Source of the DNA: Bathynomus jamesi
Taxonomy: Eukaryota > Arthropoda > Malacostraca > Isopoda > Cirolanidae
NCBI GenBank assembly: GCA_023014485.1
Contig: JAJOZX010002574.1
Coordinates: 292,501 to 356,500 of the forward strand
Direction of reading: 5' to 3'
Length of the DNA: 64,000 nt
In this document: positions 53,490 to 63,667 of the stretch, piece after piece
Position numbering within the stretch: the first letter of the stretch is position 1
How the letters are laid out: each line of letters opens with the position of its first letter
Position numbers and translations under genes: made by a program
Notes under the pieces: model-generated
Seen by the model: only the letters and a program-made list of their open reading frames with translations
The model's database searches: none
What the model was told of the DNA's origin: nothing

Positions 53490-54880
53490 CATCAAACTAT
53501 CCAACCTTCTTTTGAAAGAATCAAGCGTATCTAAAGTCACCACTTCTTCTGTCAGACTATTCCAAAACTTAATTACTCTATTTATAAAACTATTTTCTTA
53601 AATTTGTTCTACATCTTGGCTTAAATAATTTCATACTATGACCTCTAGTCTGATTATTGTGATCTTTAATGAAAAGAGACTCAAAATCTATCTTATCCAA
53701 CCCTTTTATCATTTTATACACCTCTATCATATCACCCCTTAACCTCCTCCTTTTTAATGAGAACATGCTTAGATATGCCAATCTTTCCTTATATGTCAAT
53801 TGTCTTAGAGATAGGATCATTCTTGTTACTCGTTTCTATACTTTTTCCAGTTTTTCAATATCTTGTATCAAATAGGGACTATTAAATTGAATGCAGTATT
53901 TGAGGAGGGGTCTCACATATGAAATGTATAGTTGCTTTATAATATTGGGTGATTTGTATTCAATGTGTCTCTGCATGAGATTGAGTCTAGCATTTGCTTT
54001 ATTTCTGATTACCATACAGTGATTAGAGGGTTTAAGTTAATTTGTCACAGTGACACCCGTGTCTTTCTCTTTATCATCATTTTTAATCCAAATTCCATTC
54101 ATATTGTACTCAAATTCTGGATTTTTTGGCCCAATATGCATAACCTTGCACTTATCAACATTAAACTTCATCTCCCACTTATCTGCCCAGGCTGTTACTC
54201 TAAGTCTTTTTGTATTGTCATTGCTCCTGCTACTGACTTAACATTATGGCCTAATTTTATATCATCAGCAAATTTTGAGGTTTTACAGGATAGGCCCTTC
54301 TCTAGATCATTTATATAGACAACAAAAAGCAGAGGTCCCAGAACAGACCCCTGTGGGACTCCGCTCAATACGGGTCTCCAATACGTGTCTCAATACGTGT
54401 CTCAATACGTGTCTCAATACGTGTCTCAATACGTGTCTCAATACGTGTCTCAATACGTGTCTCAATACGTGTCTCAATACGTGTCTCAATACGTGTCTCA
54501 ATACGTGTCTCAATACGTGTCTCTATATGGAGGGGGCCAATTTTCTTTTTCACTCTACTTTTCAAATTGAAGTGACTGAAAAACTTCTTAGGATTGTTTT
54601 TTGAATTCTTGGCTAGGCTTTTTTCCAGGTCACGTTTGCTATCTCTGATTACTTTCTTGCAAATGCTTCTTTTACTTTTATATATTTCGGAGTCTGTGCC
54701 ATTTTTAGTTCTTTTGAATTTATGAAATGCTCTTGTTTTTTCTCTGATTGCTCTTTTTACATTGCAGTTTATCCAAGGTTGTTTTTTATTTTTTCCAGTT
54801 CTGATTTTACACTGTGGGATATGCTTCCTTTGTATGTTCATTATTATACTTTCTAGTATCTTTCCTACCAATGACGTTAA
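53490..54880 (-). pseudogene. CR1-like RT, deleted and reordered
   Basis: Minus-strand order. 54850-54815 holds LTSLVGKILESII (an RT finger motif). 54800-54540 holds CKIRTGKNKKQPWINCNVKR, then FHKFKRTKNGTDSEIYKSKR and KKFFSHFNLKSR, which normally lie before the finger motif. A 12-bp minisatellite follows at 54377-54522. 54363-54240 holds [20 protein letters not shown] and the catalytic KFADDIKLG. 53990-53500 holds RLAYLSMFSLKRRRLRGDM and IKFWNSLTEEVV. The piece with the first catalytic Asp is missing, and the array sits exactly where it should be. Either two truncated copies are joined or the copy was rearranged. Confidence 0.75.
54377..54522. repeat. 12-bp minisatellite (CAATACGTGTCT)n, about 12 copies
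   Basis: Near-identical 12-mers. On the minus strand the unit has no stop and encodes an Ile-Glu-Thr-Arg repeat fused in frame to the LINE relic upstream. Confidence 0.95.
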
Positions 54881-55215
54881 TCATCCTTCAGCTGTACACC
54901 AAACAGACTCTGAAGTTGTACACATTAATGGTGACAATAATGCTTCTCTTTAACATTTTCTTTTGGCGAAGAGGAATCATGAAACTTAAAAAAGGCGTTT
55001 TGAACACAGGAATTTTAAATTGCGAATAGTGCCTGCAAGGGACTACATTATTATTTAGTAACACAGGACTGACATACATTCACCCAATTTAAACGCTGTT
55101 TTAAGTTATTTGTGAACTTAAAAGAAATTAATGTCTTTACTACAATCCCCTTCGTACGGGCATTCTCACACTGTAAATTGAACACAATAGAACTTTCGGC
55201 ATTTTCAAATAAAAA
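54881..55215. other. Spacer, no gene seen
   Basis: No recognised repeat or gene between the rearranged LINE and the promoter-like segment. Confidence 0.4.
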
Positions 55216-55257
55216 AAAATGGCGGCCTCCACTATAGTTTGTTTTGATGTGACGTCA
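55216..55257. promoter_or_regulatory. YY1-like and CRE-like sites
   Basis: AAAATGGCGGCC at 55216-55227 fits the YY1 consensus. The palindrome TGACGTCA at 55250-55257 is a perfect cAMP-response element. They lie 23 bases apart and just outside the LINE 3' end. A short plus-strand frame begins at the ATG in the first site. Evidence is motif-only. Confidence 0.35.
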
Positions 55258-55576
55258 TCACTGCTTCGTTATCAAAGTGACCTTAGTTATAATCACAGTG
55301 TAGGTAACAAGTTGGGCCTCAGGCTTGACTTGACTTGACTTGATGTTTTATTGCTGACTTAGGGTCCTTTTAAATAGTCCCATGATCAGCAAGACTATAA
55401 ATTAAAGCAATTTCGGTAATTGTTAAATTATTGCAAGATGAAAAATAGAAAACAGGAGTTAGCACAATGCAGCATATAGTATACGAGATAATAACCATAT
55501 AATTATATGTATATAACGTGTGGTACAAGTAATTTGATAAATTAGGTAATATGGTACAGTATGTGTTGTAGCAACG

Positions 55577-58500
55577 TTAAATGCGTTTGATATAACCAGA
55601 GTCTTTTAGAAATATTAATAGAGTCTTTTGGATTTGATATTGTAGAGGGGGACTGAAGCCACCACCTCCAAGGAGAATTTGTAGTGTCATGTTCTTGACA
55701 CCTATTTTAGATAGTTTGTGCTGCATTTTCGTTCTTAGCGAGTGGTATTTCCAACAAGTGAAGAGAATATGAGGAACAGTTTCTGGAACATGGCAAGAAA
55801 CACAAAATGGGGAGTTTGCTATACCTAGCCTATAAAAATGGTCATTTAGGCCTGTGTGTTGCACCCTCAGGCGTGTCAACACTACTTCAGATCGTCGGCA
55901 AGATATTGATGCCCAAGGCCAGGTCTCCAAATCTTTTTTTATAAGACCAAGAGGTGTTAGGGTCCTGTTCCTTTGCCAGGTTTCTCTCCTTTCCTGTTCC
56001 AAGACATTTTTGGCATGAAGAAGAAGATCAGATAGAGGAACTGGTCTGACTGTTATGCGGGGAAGTGAATGCCCAAGTTTAGCTAACCGATCCACTTTCT
56101 CGTTCGATATGACACCACAATGGGCAGGGGTCCACTGAAAAGACACATGAATACCCCTGCCACACAGTGACCTCACAGCTGACACAATATCTGAAGTTAT
56201 TTCCGTGTAATTACCATGAGGTAATGAATGAAGGGCTGATAATGAGTCGACACAGAAAACAAATGCACCAGGAAGATGCGCATTTTCAATGAGCCACCTA
56301 AGGCCCATCTGGATTGCTACCAATTCTGCCGATAACACTGAGAGTATATCAGATAGGTGCCAAAAGCACTCAACCTGTAAAGATGGAATATAGAATGCGG
56401 CAGCAACAGATACTGTACCAGTATTTGTAAGCACTGTTCGAGACCCATCTGTAAAGATCTGGATTGATTGTTCATGTCTAATTTCCAAAGTACTATAAAA
56501 TGCAGCACGAAGAAGATGGGGTGCGTCCTTCTTAGTAACAGGTAGGACAAGGTCTGTAGAGATTGGTAAATTGCAATTGGTTTCCCAAGGTGGGAAGGGA
56601 GGAGACAGGGGACATAGTTTGGAGAAGGAAGATCAATACCACGCAAAATCAGTGCTGACATAGCTCTGATTATATAGGAGCCCCTAGAAACTATATGCCA
56701 TGGCAGCATGCGATGTTTTGGGAAGTCATCTATGACTTCCAGTAAAACAGGATGTTGGGAGTCTGCCCCATAGAATCGATAAAGTGTGGTCAGTAGTAAG
56801 AGGGTACGTCTTTCTTCCAGGGTCCAAACATTGAGTTCACAATGCAGAGATATTATTGGTGTAGAGCGTAGAGCTCCAGTAATTATCCTTAAAGCTGAAT
56901 TCTGCAATACATCAAGTTTCTTTAAATGAACTGTAGCAGCAGAACCATACAAAATTGCTCCATATTCTATCTTACTACGAATAAAGGCAGAATAAAATGA
57001 TAGCAGGATTTGTCGTTGACAACCCCAAGATGATCCAGTGAGTGTTTTTAAAATGTTTAATCTAGAAGAACAGTTTGTAACAAGATGTTCAATATGAGGC
57101 TTCCAAGTAAGGTAGGGAGCATCAAAATAAAGACCTAGAAATTTCTGAATTCTGACAAAAGGAATGGGGGCAAGGTTGAAAATTAAGTTAGGAAGAGTTC
57201 TGATCTTTTTTCTGGTATAAATTTGGAAAGAGGATTTCAGGGGGCTAACGCTAAATCCCCATTCAGCAGTCCAAGCATTAATTCTATCCAAAGCAGCTTG
57301 AATCCCAGAAATAGCTTCGTCGAGGGTACCAGCACTATGAAAAATTGCCAAATCATCTGCAAAAGCAGAGAGTTTAACAGGTTCCAAGGAGGGAAGGTCA
57401 GATAACATGATTGAAAATAGCAAGGGACTCAGAATAGATCCCTGTGGTACACCCACTGAGGAGGCCACAGAGGGAGAGAAGCAACCCTGCAGACAGACCT
57501 GATATGTTCTATTCTCCAGAAATGCCCGAAGCCACTGCAACAACTTTCCAGTGATACCCAAATTTGCCAACTTGAAAAGCAATTCTTTGTGAGAGACCGA
57601 ATCAAAGGCACTCTTGAGATCAATGAAGACAACTACACATACTGATTTTGTAACTAATACTTCTTTGATGACATGTTCTAGCCTAAGTAGTTGATCAATG
57701 ACACTTCTGCCTTTACGGAATCCACTTTGAAAGGGTGAGAGGAGGTGGTGTGATTCCACATAGTAATACAGTCTATTGTAGACCATTTTTTCCATAATTT
57801 TACAATGTGTGTTTAAGAGAGAAATGGGCCTATATGATTGTAAGAAGGTTAAATCTTTATTTGCCTTTGGTATTGGCATAATAAGTGCATGCCCCCAGGG
57901 AGGTGGGATTATACTGAATTCCCATGAGTGATTAAAAAGTGTTAGCAATTGTAAATGAAACTGAGGGGGAGCATATTTGTAAAATTCATACGGTATATCA
58001 TCGGAACCAGCAGCCTTATTGTCTGGGAGAGTTATTAAAACAGAAGCAAGTTCATGAAGATGGAAAGGAACATCCAGATCATCCATAGGGGTATTCATAC
58101 TTGATGAGATAAACTCAGTTTGAGAGGCTGTATTTAAATGTTGAAAGGAACCATGAAACATGGTAGAAAAATAGTTACTAAAAGCGAGGGCCTTGTCCTC
58201 GGGGGCTAATGGTTTGTTGTCAATTTGAACGGGGAATTGATGGTATATTCTGACTCCCCTAACAGAGTTAAATCTCCTCCACACTTGTGAGATTGGAGCG
58301 TGGCAATTTAGAGAGGAGCAGAAAACTTTCCAGGAGTCACGTTTTGCTTTTTTAATAATTCTTTTAGCCTGTGCAGTTCTTTTCTTACAGTCTATTAAAT
58401 TGGGGATTGTACAATTCCTGTGGTAGCGTCTCTTTGCTAGGCGGCGTAAAGCTACTGCCCGTGAGCAGGCTTCGTTCCACCAAGGCTTATTTGCTGTCAG

Positions 58501-59382
58501 TTTGGGTTTCCCTGATGATTTGGTGAACAGAGTAGAGGCAAGATGATTTAAATCATCTGCAATGGATTGGGGAGTAACTGGATTGTCAGATGTTGCATGG
58601 GTATCACAAAAGGAGAAGAGCACTTTTGACCAATTTCTCCAATCAAAGTTACGGGGAATCTTCCACTTTGTTCGGAGGGTAATACTGTCAGAAGCAGCTG
58701 CAAGGGGGAGAGAAGCTATTACTGGAAGATGGTCACTGCCAATATCGGCCAAGGTCTTGATTTCGATCACACTGAGGAAAGATACAGACCCAATGCACAG
58801 GTCCAAGGATGAGGGGGAACCGGAGAATGAATCATAAAAAGTAACTAAATGAGGAGGGCTAAGTAAACATAAAGTGGGAGAATTCAAGATATAGTTAAAG
58901 AGGTCCTTCCCAGCCTGATTGGGTGTGCCACAAGACCAAGAAGGATGCTTGCCGTTAAGATCTCCACAGATTATGATCTTTGAGGCTGGGGGGCTTTGGG
59001 AGATGTAAAAGTCTAACTCTGAGGGAGACAAAACCTGATAACCATGAGGGTTGTAAATACCAAATACTGTGAGCCAGCTATTGTCAAGATAAGCTTTACA
59101 GGCTAGGATCCCAAACTGACCATTTGGATATTCTTGCAATGGGAATGGTAAAAGTGTACAATCATTGCGTAGTAGTAGTAGTACCCCACCACCATGACCA
59201 TGGGTCCTATCTTTCCTAATAATACAGTATCCTGGAAACCTGGGATTAATGTGAGATTTCAACCAAGATTCACATACAAAACAAAGTGCGGGACGCTGCT
59301 TATACAACATTAACTTAAACTCACTAAGGTTACTAAGTAGACTACGAGCATTCCAAAATATTAAAGAAAACCTATTATCCAT
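55577..59382 (-). CDS. LINE ORF2: endonuclease, reverse transcriptase, RNase H (one frameshift)
   Basis: The ATG at 59382 overlaps the ORF1 stop (ATGGATAA). APE endonuclease: WNARSLL (10-16), Glu in FVCESWL (38), GDLNGKHPSW (140-149), GSDHLPV (215-221). RT: FIDLKSAFDSVSH, SVGVPQGSILSPLLF and catalytic FADDLAIF near residue 674. RNase H: IFTDGSRT (Asp near 977), SAELVAIQ (Glu), FCVDSLSAL (Asp), WTPAHCGVISN. Then a CVSCHVPETVPHILFTC zinc motif and stop at 55577. The frame changes once, in the run of four C (plus-strand GGGG, 56608-56611). Before it the reading is SPNYVP; after it, SPPFPPWETNCNLP. One base restores about 1,268 codons. That single slip may be a true mutation, a sequencing error or a programmed shift. 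Domain order with RNase H supports the I group. Confidence 0.9.
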
Positions 59383-61405
59383 GTTTGTTTTGGGATGGTG
59401 AAGCTGGTTTCAGAGATGAACGAGTATTTTTGATAGAGGTACTAGAAAATGCTTTCATGAAAAGTTTTCGCACTCTTGATGCAGGATGGGGACCTGCAAT
59501 AGAAGTAGTTTTACAGGTGGCAACAATATCATTTATAAGAGTAGTTAGTGTATCAAGGGGAATAAAGTCCAATATACTGGTTTTTTGTGGAGTAACTTTA
59601 GTCTTACTTTCTATTTCCTTGGAAGCCATAGTTTGTGTGGACATGCCATGCTTAATTGGTGCAGGGAGAGTTTCCGTAGGAGCTGAAGTTTGTGTGGACA
59701 TGTCACACATAATTGGTTTAGGGGGGGGTGGAGGTAAACTCTTGTAGTTAATAATTGGTGGGGAGACATTTGCATGAACCTCAACATGATGAGAAGGCCC
59801 AGCACCAGAGGTAAGCTCCAACCTAGCCGGTTTGGGACCCCTACTGCCATGGGACAATCCATCATTGGAGGGCACTGATACAGCACTGGGGATAGGGTGA
59901 ACCTTGGTGTTTCGAGTAACTTTATGGACTAACTTGACAGCTGTACTATAGCTCATCTCATGTTTTTTAACCATTTTTGAAACTAAATTTGCTTCTGTGA
60001 ATGCTGGGCATTCAGTTGAAGAAGCCATATGAGGGCCATCACAATTGAAGCAACGATGTACAGACTGTACCTGACAAGTATCTGTTCTGTGGGGACCTGC
60101 GCATACTGCACAATGATCAGTGGTAGCTCGACAAGATTGAGCTATATGTCCAAAAAGTTGACATTTAAAACATCGAATAGGCCTAGGTACAAATTCTTTA
60201 ACTCTATATCTTTCATAATAAAGGTACAGATGAGGAGGAATAGGCCCCTCAAACTCCACTTTAACTGGCGGGGACAATGATAAATTTGAGCCCAAAGAAT
60301 TCCTGTTTTTTGGAGGCTGGAAGCGGGAAACAGATTTTATTTTTATAGTAGGATTACTATATTCAAGCTCAGATAATATCTCTGAGTCCATTAAGGAATT
60401 ATCTATATTGTATACTATTCCATAATTGCCCTGTTTGCTTGCGGGCAATCGGCAAGACACTTGGAATGTACCAAATGTGGTGATCTTCTGCAGAGAAAGG
60501 GTATCATAAGACTGTTGGTCAAGATCAATTGCCAAACAATGGCGAAGAGGATTCGGGCGGAACCCAGTGATCCTAAGTGAACTCAATATAGAATCCCTAA
60601 GCTGCCCAACCACCTTAATTTTGCTTTGCAAAAATTCCTCCACTGCCTGATGATGACAAGCATCATCAAACCATAGCACAATAGTCCTAACAACAGTCTC
60701 TGAAGAGATCTGGGGAGCAAAATCACTCAGTGAAAGTTTATTGATTTCAGCTAGGCCCATTCGTTGTGGAACTATATTCTTATACGGCCTTCGGAAGGCA
60801 TCAGCCAATTTACCATTCTGACAAGCTGAAATGGAGCCAACTGGATCTGGTGATAGACCCAGATTCTGATTAACCTTTCCCATTCCTTCCTCAGAAACAG
60901 TGTCGAAACCAGAAGTACCAGGAGCAGCTTCTTGGGATGGGCCTATTGTAGTAGACCTGATCTCAGTTTCAGTAAAAAGAGGCGTATATTGCCTTGTTGA
61001 ACTTGGGCTTGCCTTAGCCCGCTTTTTAGAACTTCTGGTCTTCTGGCTCTGCCAGCCCAAAAATTCAGCTGTGGCATCTGCAACAGCAGTTTCCAATTCA
61101 CAAGAATCTAAGGGGTCAAAAATACTAATGTCATTACCAACACTAGATCTAGATGAATTTGGACTTCCAGGAGGAGACTTTTTACGTTTGGTTTGCTTAA
61201 GCCTATTGTCTCGTTTAGCATTTCTAGAAGCCTTAGGCTGCTGAGAAACAGCTAAAGGAATATCCATTTCAGAGTTTGAGTCGCTTAACTGATCGGGGTC
61301 AAGGTTCTCAAGGTTATGGGATGGGCCAGACCTAGGCTGAGCCTGAGTCTCAACTCCAACTCCAAGCCCTGATGCATCTCGTGATGAACGATCGTGTTCA
61401 GCCAT
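59375..61405 (-). CDS. LINE ORF1: gag-like RNA-binding protein, intact (676 aa)
   Basis: A nucleic-acid chaperone expected to coat the element RNA and form the RNP with ORF2 protein. Starts at ATG 61405 (MAEHDRSSRDASGLG). It has an acidic/Ser disordered N-terminus with a basic nuclear-signal-like KRDNRLKQTKRKK near residue 64 and a folded middle region (TVVRTIVLWFDDACHHQAVE onward, about 230-400). Three zinc knuckles lie at about 408-470: CFKCQLFGHIAQSC, CAVCAGPHRTDTC and CFNCDGPHMASSTEC. A C-terminal region carries MSTQT repeats. No stop or frameshift. It ends at TAA 59375-59377, overlapping ORF2 by 8 bases, which suggests termination-reinitiation coupling. Architecture matches ORF1 of the GC-rich LINE at 38372-40134, though sequence identity is low. 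Confidence 0.9.
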   Translation of the reverse strand: MAEHDRSSRDASGLGVGVETQAQPRSGPSHNLENLDPDQLSDSNSEMDIPLAVSQQPKASRNAKRDNRLKQTKRKKSPPGSPNSSRSSVGNDISIFDPLDSCELETAVADATAEFLGWQSQKTRSSKKRAKASPSSTRQYTPLFTETEIRSTTIGPSQEAAPGTSGFDTVSEEGMGKVNQNLGLSPDPVGSISACQNGKLADAFRRPYKNIVPQRMGLAEINKLSLSDFAPQISSETVVRTIVLWFDDACHHQAVEEFLQSKIKVVGQLRDSILSSLRITGFRPNPLRHCLAIDLDQQSYDTLSLQKITTFGTFQVSCRLPASKQGNYGIVYNIDNSLMDSEILSELEYSNPTIKIKSVSRFQPPKNRNSLGSNLSLSPPVKVEFEGPIPPHLYLYYERYRVKEFVPRPIRCFKCQLFGHIAQSCRATTDHCAVCAGPHRTDTCQVQSVHRCFNCDGPHMASSTECPAFTEANLVSKMVKKHEMSYSTAVKLVHKVTRNTKVHPIPSAVSVPSNDGLSHGSRGPKPARLELTSGAGPSHHVEVHANVSPPIINYKSLPPPPPKPIMCDMSTQTSAPTETLPAPIKHGMSTQTMASKEIESKTKVTPQKTSILDFIPLDTLTTLINDIVATCKTTSIAGPHPASRVRKLFMKAFSSTSIKNTRSSLKPASPSQNKHG

Positions 61406-61764
61406 ACGACCCTCCTCAAGACCGAGGTACAGGCGCAGGCTTACCTACGATTAACAAACCAGGTGGCCTAGGGCCCAAGTTAGGTCCCTAGGCCTAATAG
61501 TATGTTACCCTACACCAAAATAACCACAAAAAGGTATAATAAGGCCTGGCTAAAAGCCTAGACCTAGCTAGTTAAAAATAAAATTCTTTGAAAGATTCAG
61601 AAACGCCAATAATTCCAATTCAAGTATATATATTGTAATCACTTAAAATTTTAAGCTTCCCTCCTGGTTTCAGTAATATATAATTTGAACTTTTTGTTTA
61701 CAAGCCAAGCCTTAAGAGATCACCGCCACAGTCAGTCACTCCGAGCTCTAACTCCGAGAATCTC
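61406..61764 (-). promoter_or_regulatory. 5' untranslated leader of the I-group LINE
   Basis: Non-coding 359-bp leader, beginning GAGATTCTCGGAGTTAGAG on the minus strand next to the target duplication. I-group elements use an internal promoter here. No individual box is assigned. Confidence 0.55.
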
Positions 61765-61775
61765 GGGCCTCAGGC

Positions 61776-62386
61776 ATTTTCAGCTTGCATGGAAATCTGA
61801 AATCCATATAAAACTAATTAATTTAGTACTTCTCAAATTCACGGTAATGAAGGTCTACAATATGAACCAAAAAGTGGGTCACTTCTTTACAAAATTTTGG
61901 CCTATATATAACTCATTAAAGTTTATCACCTATTACTTTCCAGTATATGTTACAATCAAATTTTAGGTGAACTCTTTCACAATTAGACGCCTAGATATTA
62001 AAAAAACTTAGTTTTTAGGGAAATTAAAATACTTGTACTGTTTGTGGAAGTTTCTACAGTATTACAGAGGACAGCAGCACATTTTAAAGACATTTTGCAT
62101 TTTTTACAATTACAGTAAACAAACTTTTACTAACTTTGAATGCTTTGAATATGACTCAATCACCTTTTAATTTACAGTTGAGTCAGTACGTAATCAACCT
62201 CCAACATATATGATTGGCTGCAAAAATAGCCCCCGTCCCAATTGCATGATTAAAATATTGCATTTTTAAAGAACATTAATTGGGTCTTCTCCGTTTGGGG
62301 GCGAGCAGCGAATTTTAATGAAAATCGGTATACTAATGTAGTTTTGGTCACTGATTTAAAAAATAACTATTTTTTTGGAGGAATTA
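61776..62386. other. Spacer, no gene seen
   Basis: Continues the locus that ends at 55313 if the LINE is removed. AT-rich with no recognised coding segment or repeat. Confidence 0.4.
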
Positions 62387-62799
62387 AAAACAAACATGTT
62401 AGAGCACTTTAAATAATTAATATGTATTTTAACTAGCTTAAAGTAGTTACAGAGGATTGTATTAAATTTAGCCAGAGTCACATCACAAACTGCTACTGTT
62501 TATGAAAAAGTGCTGTAAGTGTGGGGAAAGTGTGTTCCTTTGATAAAAATATCCAGTTCTTTCGTTGCCAAAAGCGTCGGTCAAACGGTAAAATGTGCAA
62601 CTTTACGAAGAATACGTTTTTTGAAGGATCCCGGCAGATCTGTAAAAGTAGCAGAAAAAAATCAAGAATTAATGCCCAGTTAGGTCAATTGAATGCCCGA
62701 TTAGGTCAACTGTACGCCCTTGACGATTGGTTAGGTTAAGTCATGATATTTTCATTAAAAACACATTAATTATTTAAAGTGCTCTAACATGTTTGTTTT
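62387..62799. repeat. Fold-back of the dispersed GGTTAGGTTAAG family
   Basis: Arms AAACAAACATGTTAGAGCAC (near 62389) and GTGCTCTAACATGTTTGTTT (ending 62798), about 35 bp. Inside is GCAGATCTGTAAAAGTAGC, then CAGTTAGGTCAA and TTGGTTAGGTTAAG, shared with 48575-48725. Confidence 0.8.
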
Positions 62800-62800
62800 C

Positions 62801-62965
62801 AGAGCTGGGCAATAAATACATTGAATGTATTTAAATACTAAATACTAAATACATGGGAGAAATGTATTTAAATACTAAATACTAAATACATGGGAGAAAT
62901 GTATTTAAATACTAAATACTAAATACATTTTACGAATGTATTTAGATACTAAATACAAAATACAT
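62801..62965. repeat. Tandem repeat, ~37-bp unit, 3-4 copies (hAT-like end)
   Basis: The unit is AATGTATTTAAATACTAAAT then ACTAAATACATGGGAGA. The array starts at CAGAGCTGGGCAATAAATAC, which resembles the tip of a common hAT MITE. No right tip was found. Confidence 0.6.
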
Positions 62966-63135
62966 CAATTATGGAAAACTGATGAGTGGGTAGTTGGGAG
63001 GTAACGAAAATGGTTCACTGAGTAGGTAGGTAGTTAATCTAACAATCATTAAATTCCTTTTATGTCAATAACTGGGTGGATGAAACCAATTGGTTGCTCA
63101 CCAGAGTTATTCTCCACACTAGTATTTATATACTG

Positions 63136-63648
63136 TGTGGGAGGAGCGTGCTCGGTAATAAGGATACATTACCGCTCAACCAACCGAGGAATAAACCAAG
63201 ACAACGCTGGTACGAGAAGCCCCGCGAAGGGGAGAACAAAGGGGGAACGAAAACGACGAACGGGGCGAGAGGACGTACCAGCAAAGTGCGCTCTCGACAA
63301 ACATAACCGAAGAAGGGAGAGACTGTAATAACTAAAAGTAAGTGACTAATATGAGTTTTAACACCAAACAGTTAAGAACATTAAATTAAGCTGGGTCAGA
63401 CAAGTTAGGCCTACATTGTGGCCTAAGACCCAGCATCAACTCATAGCTTAACAAAGGTGAAGGTAGATTGCCCTAACCTAATCTTGTGAGGAATCCTACT
63501 GTGGAACTCAATTTATCTGCCCGCTCTGGACCATTTCCGGAATCTCTAGGCTGACCCCTCTAGGCTAGACTCGATCTACTCTATAGTTAGACTGGAGATA
63601 TAAGGGGTGGGTTAATTGTGGACCAATTCATACAGAGCATTTTTCGCA
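63136..63648 (+). repeat. 5' LTR of a Bel/Pao-type retrotransposon (513 bp)
   Basis: Starts TGTGGGAGG (63136; TGTGTGG at 63134 is an alternative) and ends TTTTTCGCA at 63648, two bases before a tRNA primer site. The matching 3' LTR would lie beyond the window, so the boundaries rest on the TG/CA rule and the primer site. The short frames within (Arg/Lys-rich) are not genes. Confidence 0.65.
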
Positions 63649-63649
63649 T

Positions 63650-63667
63650 TGGTGGCCCGTGTGGGGA
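63650..63667 (+). promoter_or_regulatory. Primer-binding site, tRNA-Ile-like
   Basis: TGGTGGCCCGTGTGGGGA: TGG pairs with the CCA end and the rest closely matches the complement of the tRNA-Ile 3' arm (two or three differences from the form I recall). Confidence 0.6.

Larger units (their letters stand above)
52737..54880 (-). mobile_element. CR1-like LINE, rearranged, with octamer 3' tail
   Basis: Minus strand. The 3' end at about 52737 is TTCTTATGTTCTTATGA, an octamer repeat tail as in CR1 elements. Next to it is the block seen on plus as GGGGCACTTCAGCCCATCAA, which from memory is common near LINE tails in decapods. The 3' UTR lies at 52750-53480 and coding remnants at 53480-54880. Confidence 0.75.
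55325..61764 (-). mobile_element. I-group LINE, full length and nearly intact (6440 bp)
   Basis: A perfect 11-bp target duplication GGGCCTCAGGC at 55314-55324 and 61765-61775 fixes both ends. The 3' end (left) has a (TCAAG)n tail, about four units, rather than poly(A). The leader is 61406-61764, then ORF1, ORF2 and a short 3' UTR (55325-55576). This is the best candidate for a recently active element in the window. Confidence 0.94.

Noticed and set aside
47437..54522. CRISPR array
   Set aside because: The tandem arrays have no unique spacers between repeats, units are 11-14 bp, and the DNA is eukaryotic.
54275..54604. Asn-Thr-Cys-Leu or Val-Ser-Gln-Tyr repeat proteins
   Set aside because: They are frames through the 12-bp minisatellite.
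62980..63030. Second hammerhead (CTGATGAGTGG, then AACGAAAATGG)
   Set aside because: Stem II does not pair beyond one base and there is no matching stem III or UH site.
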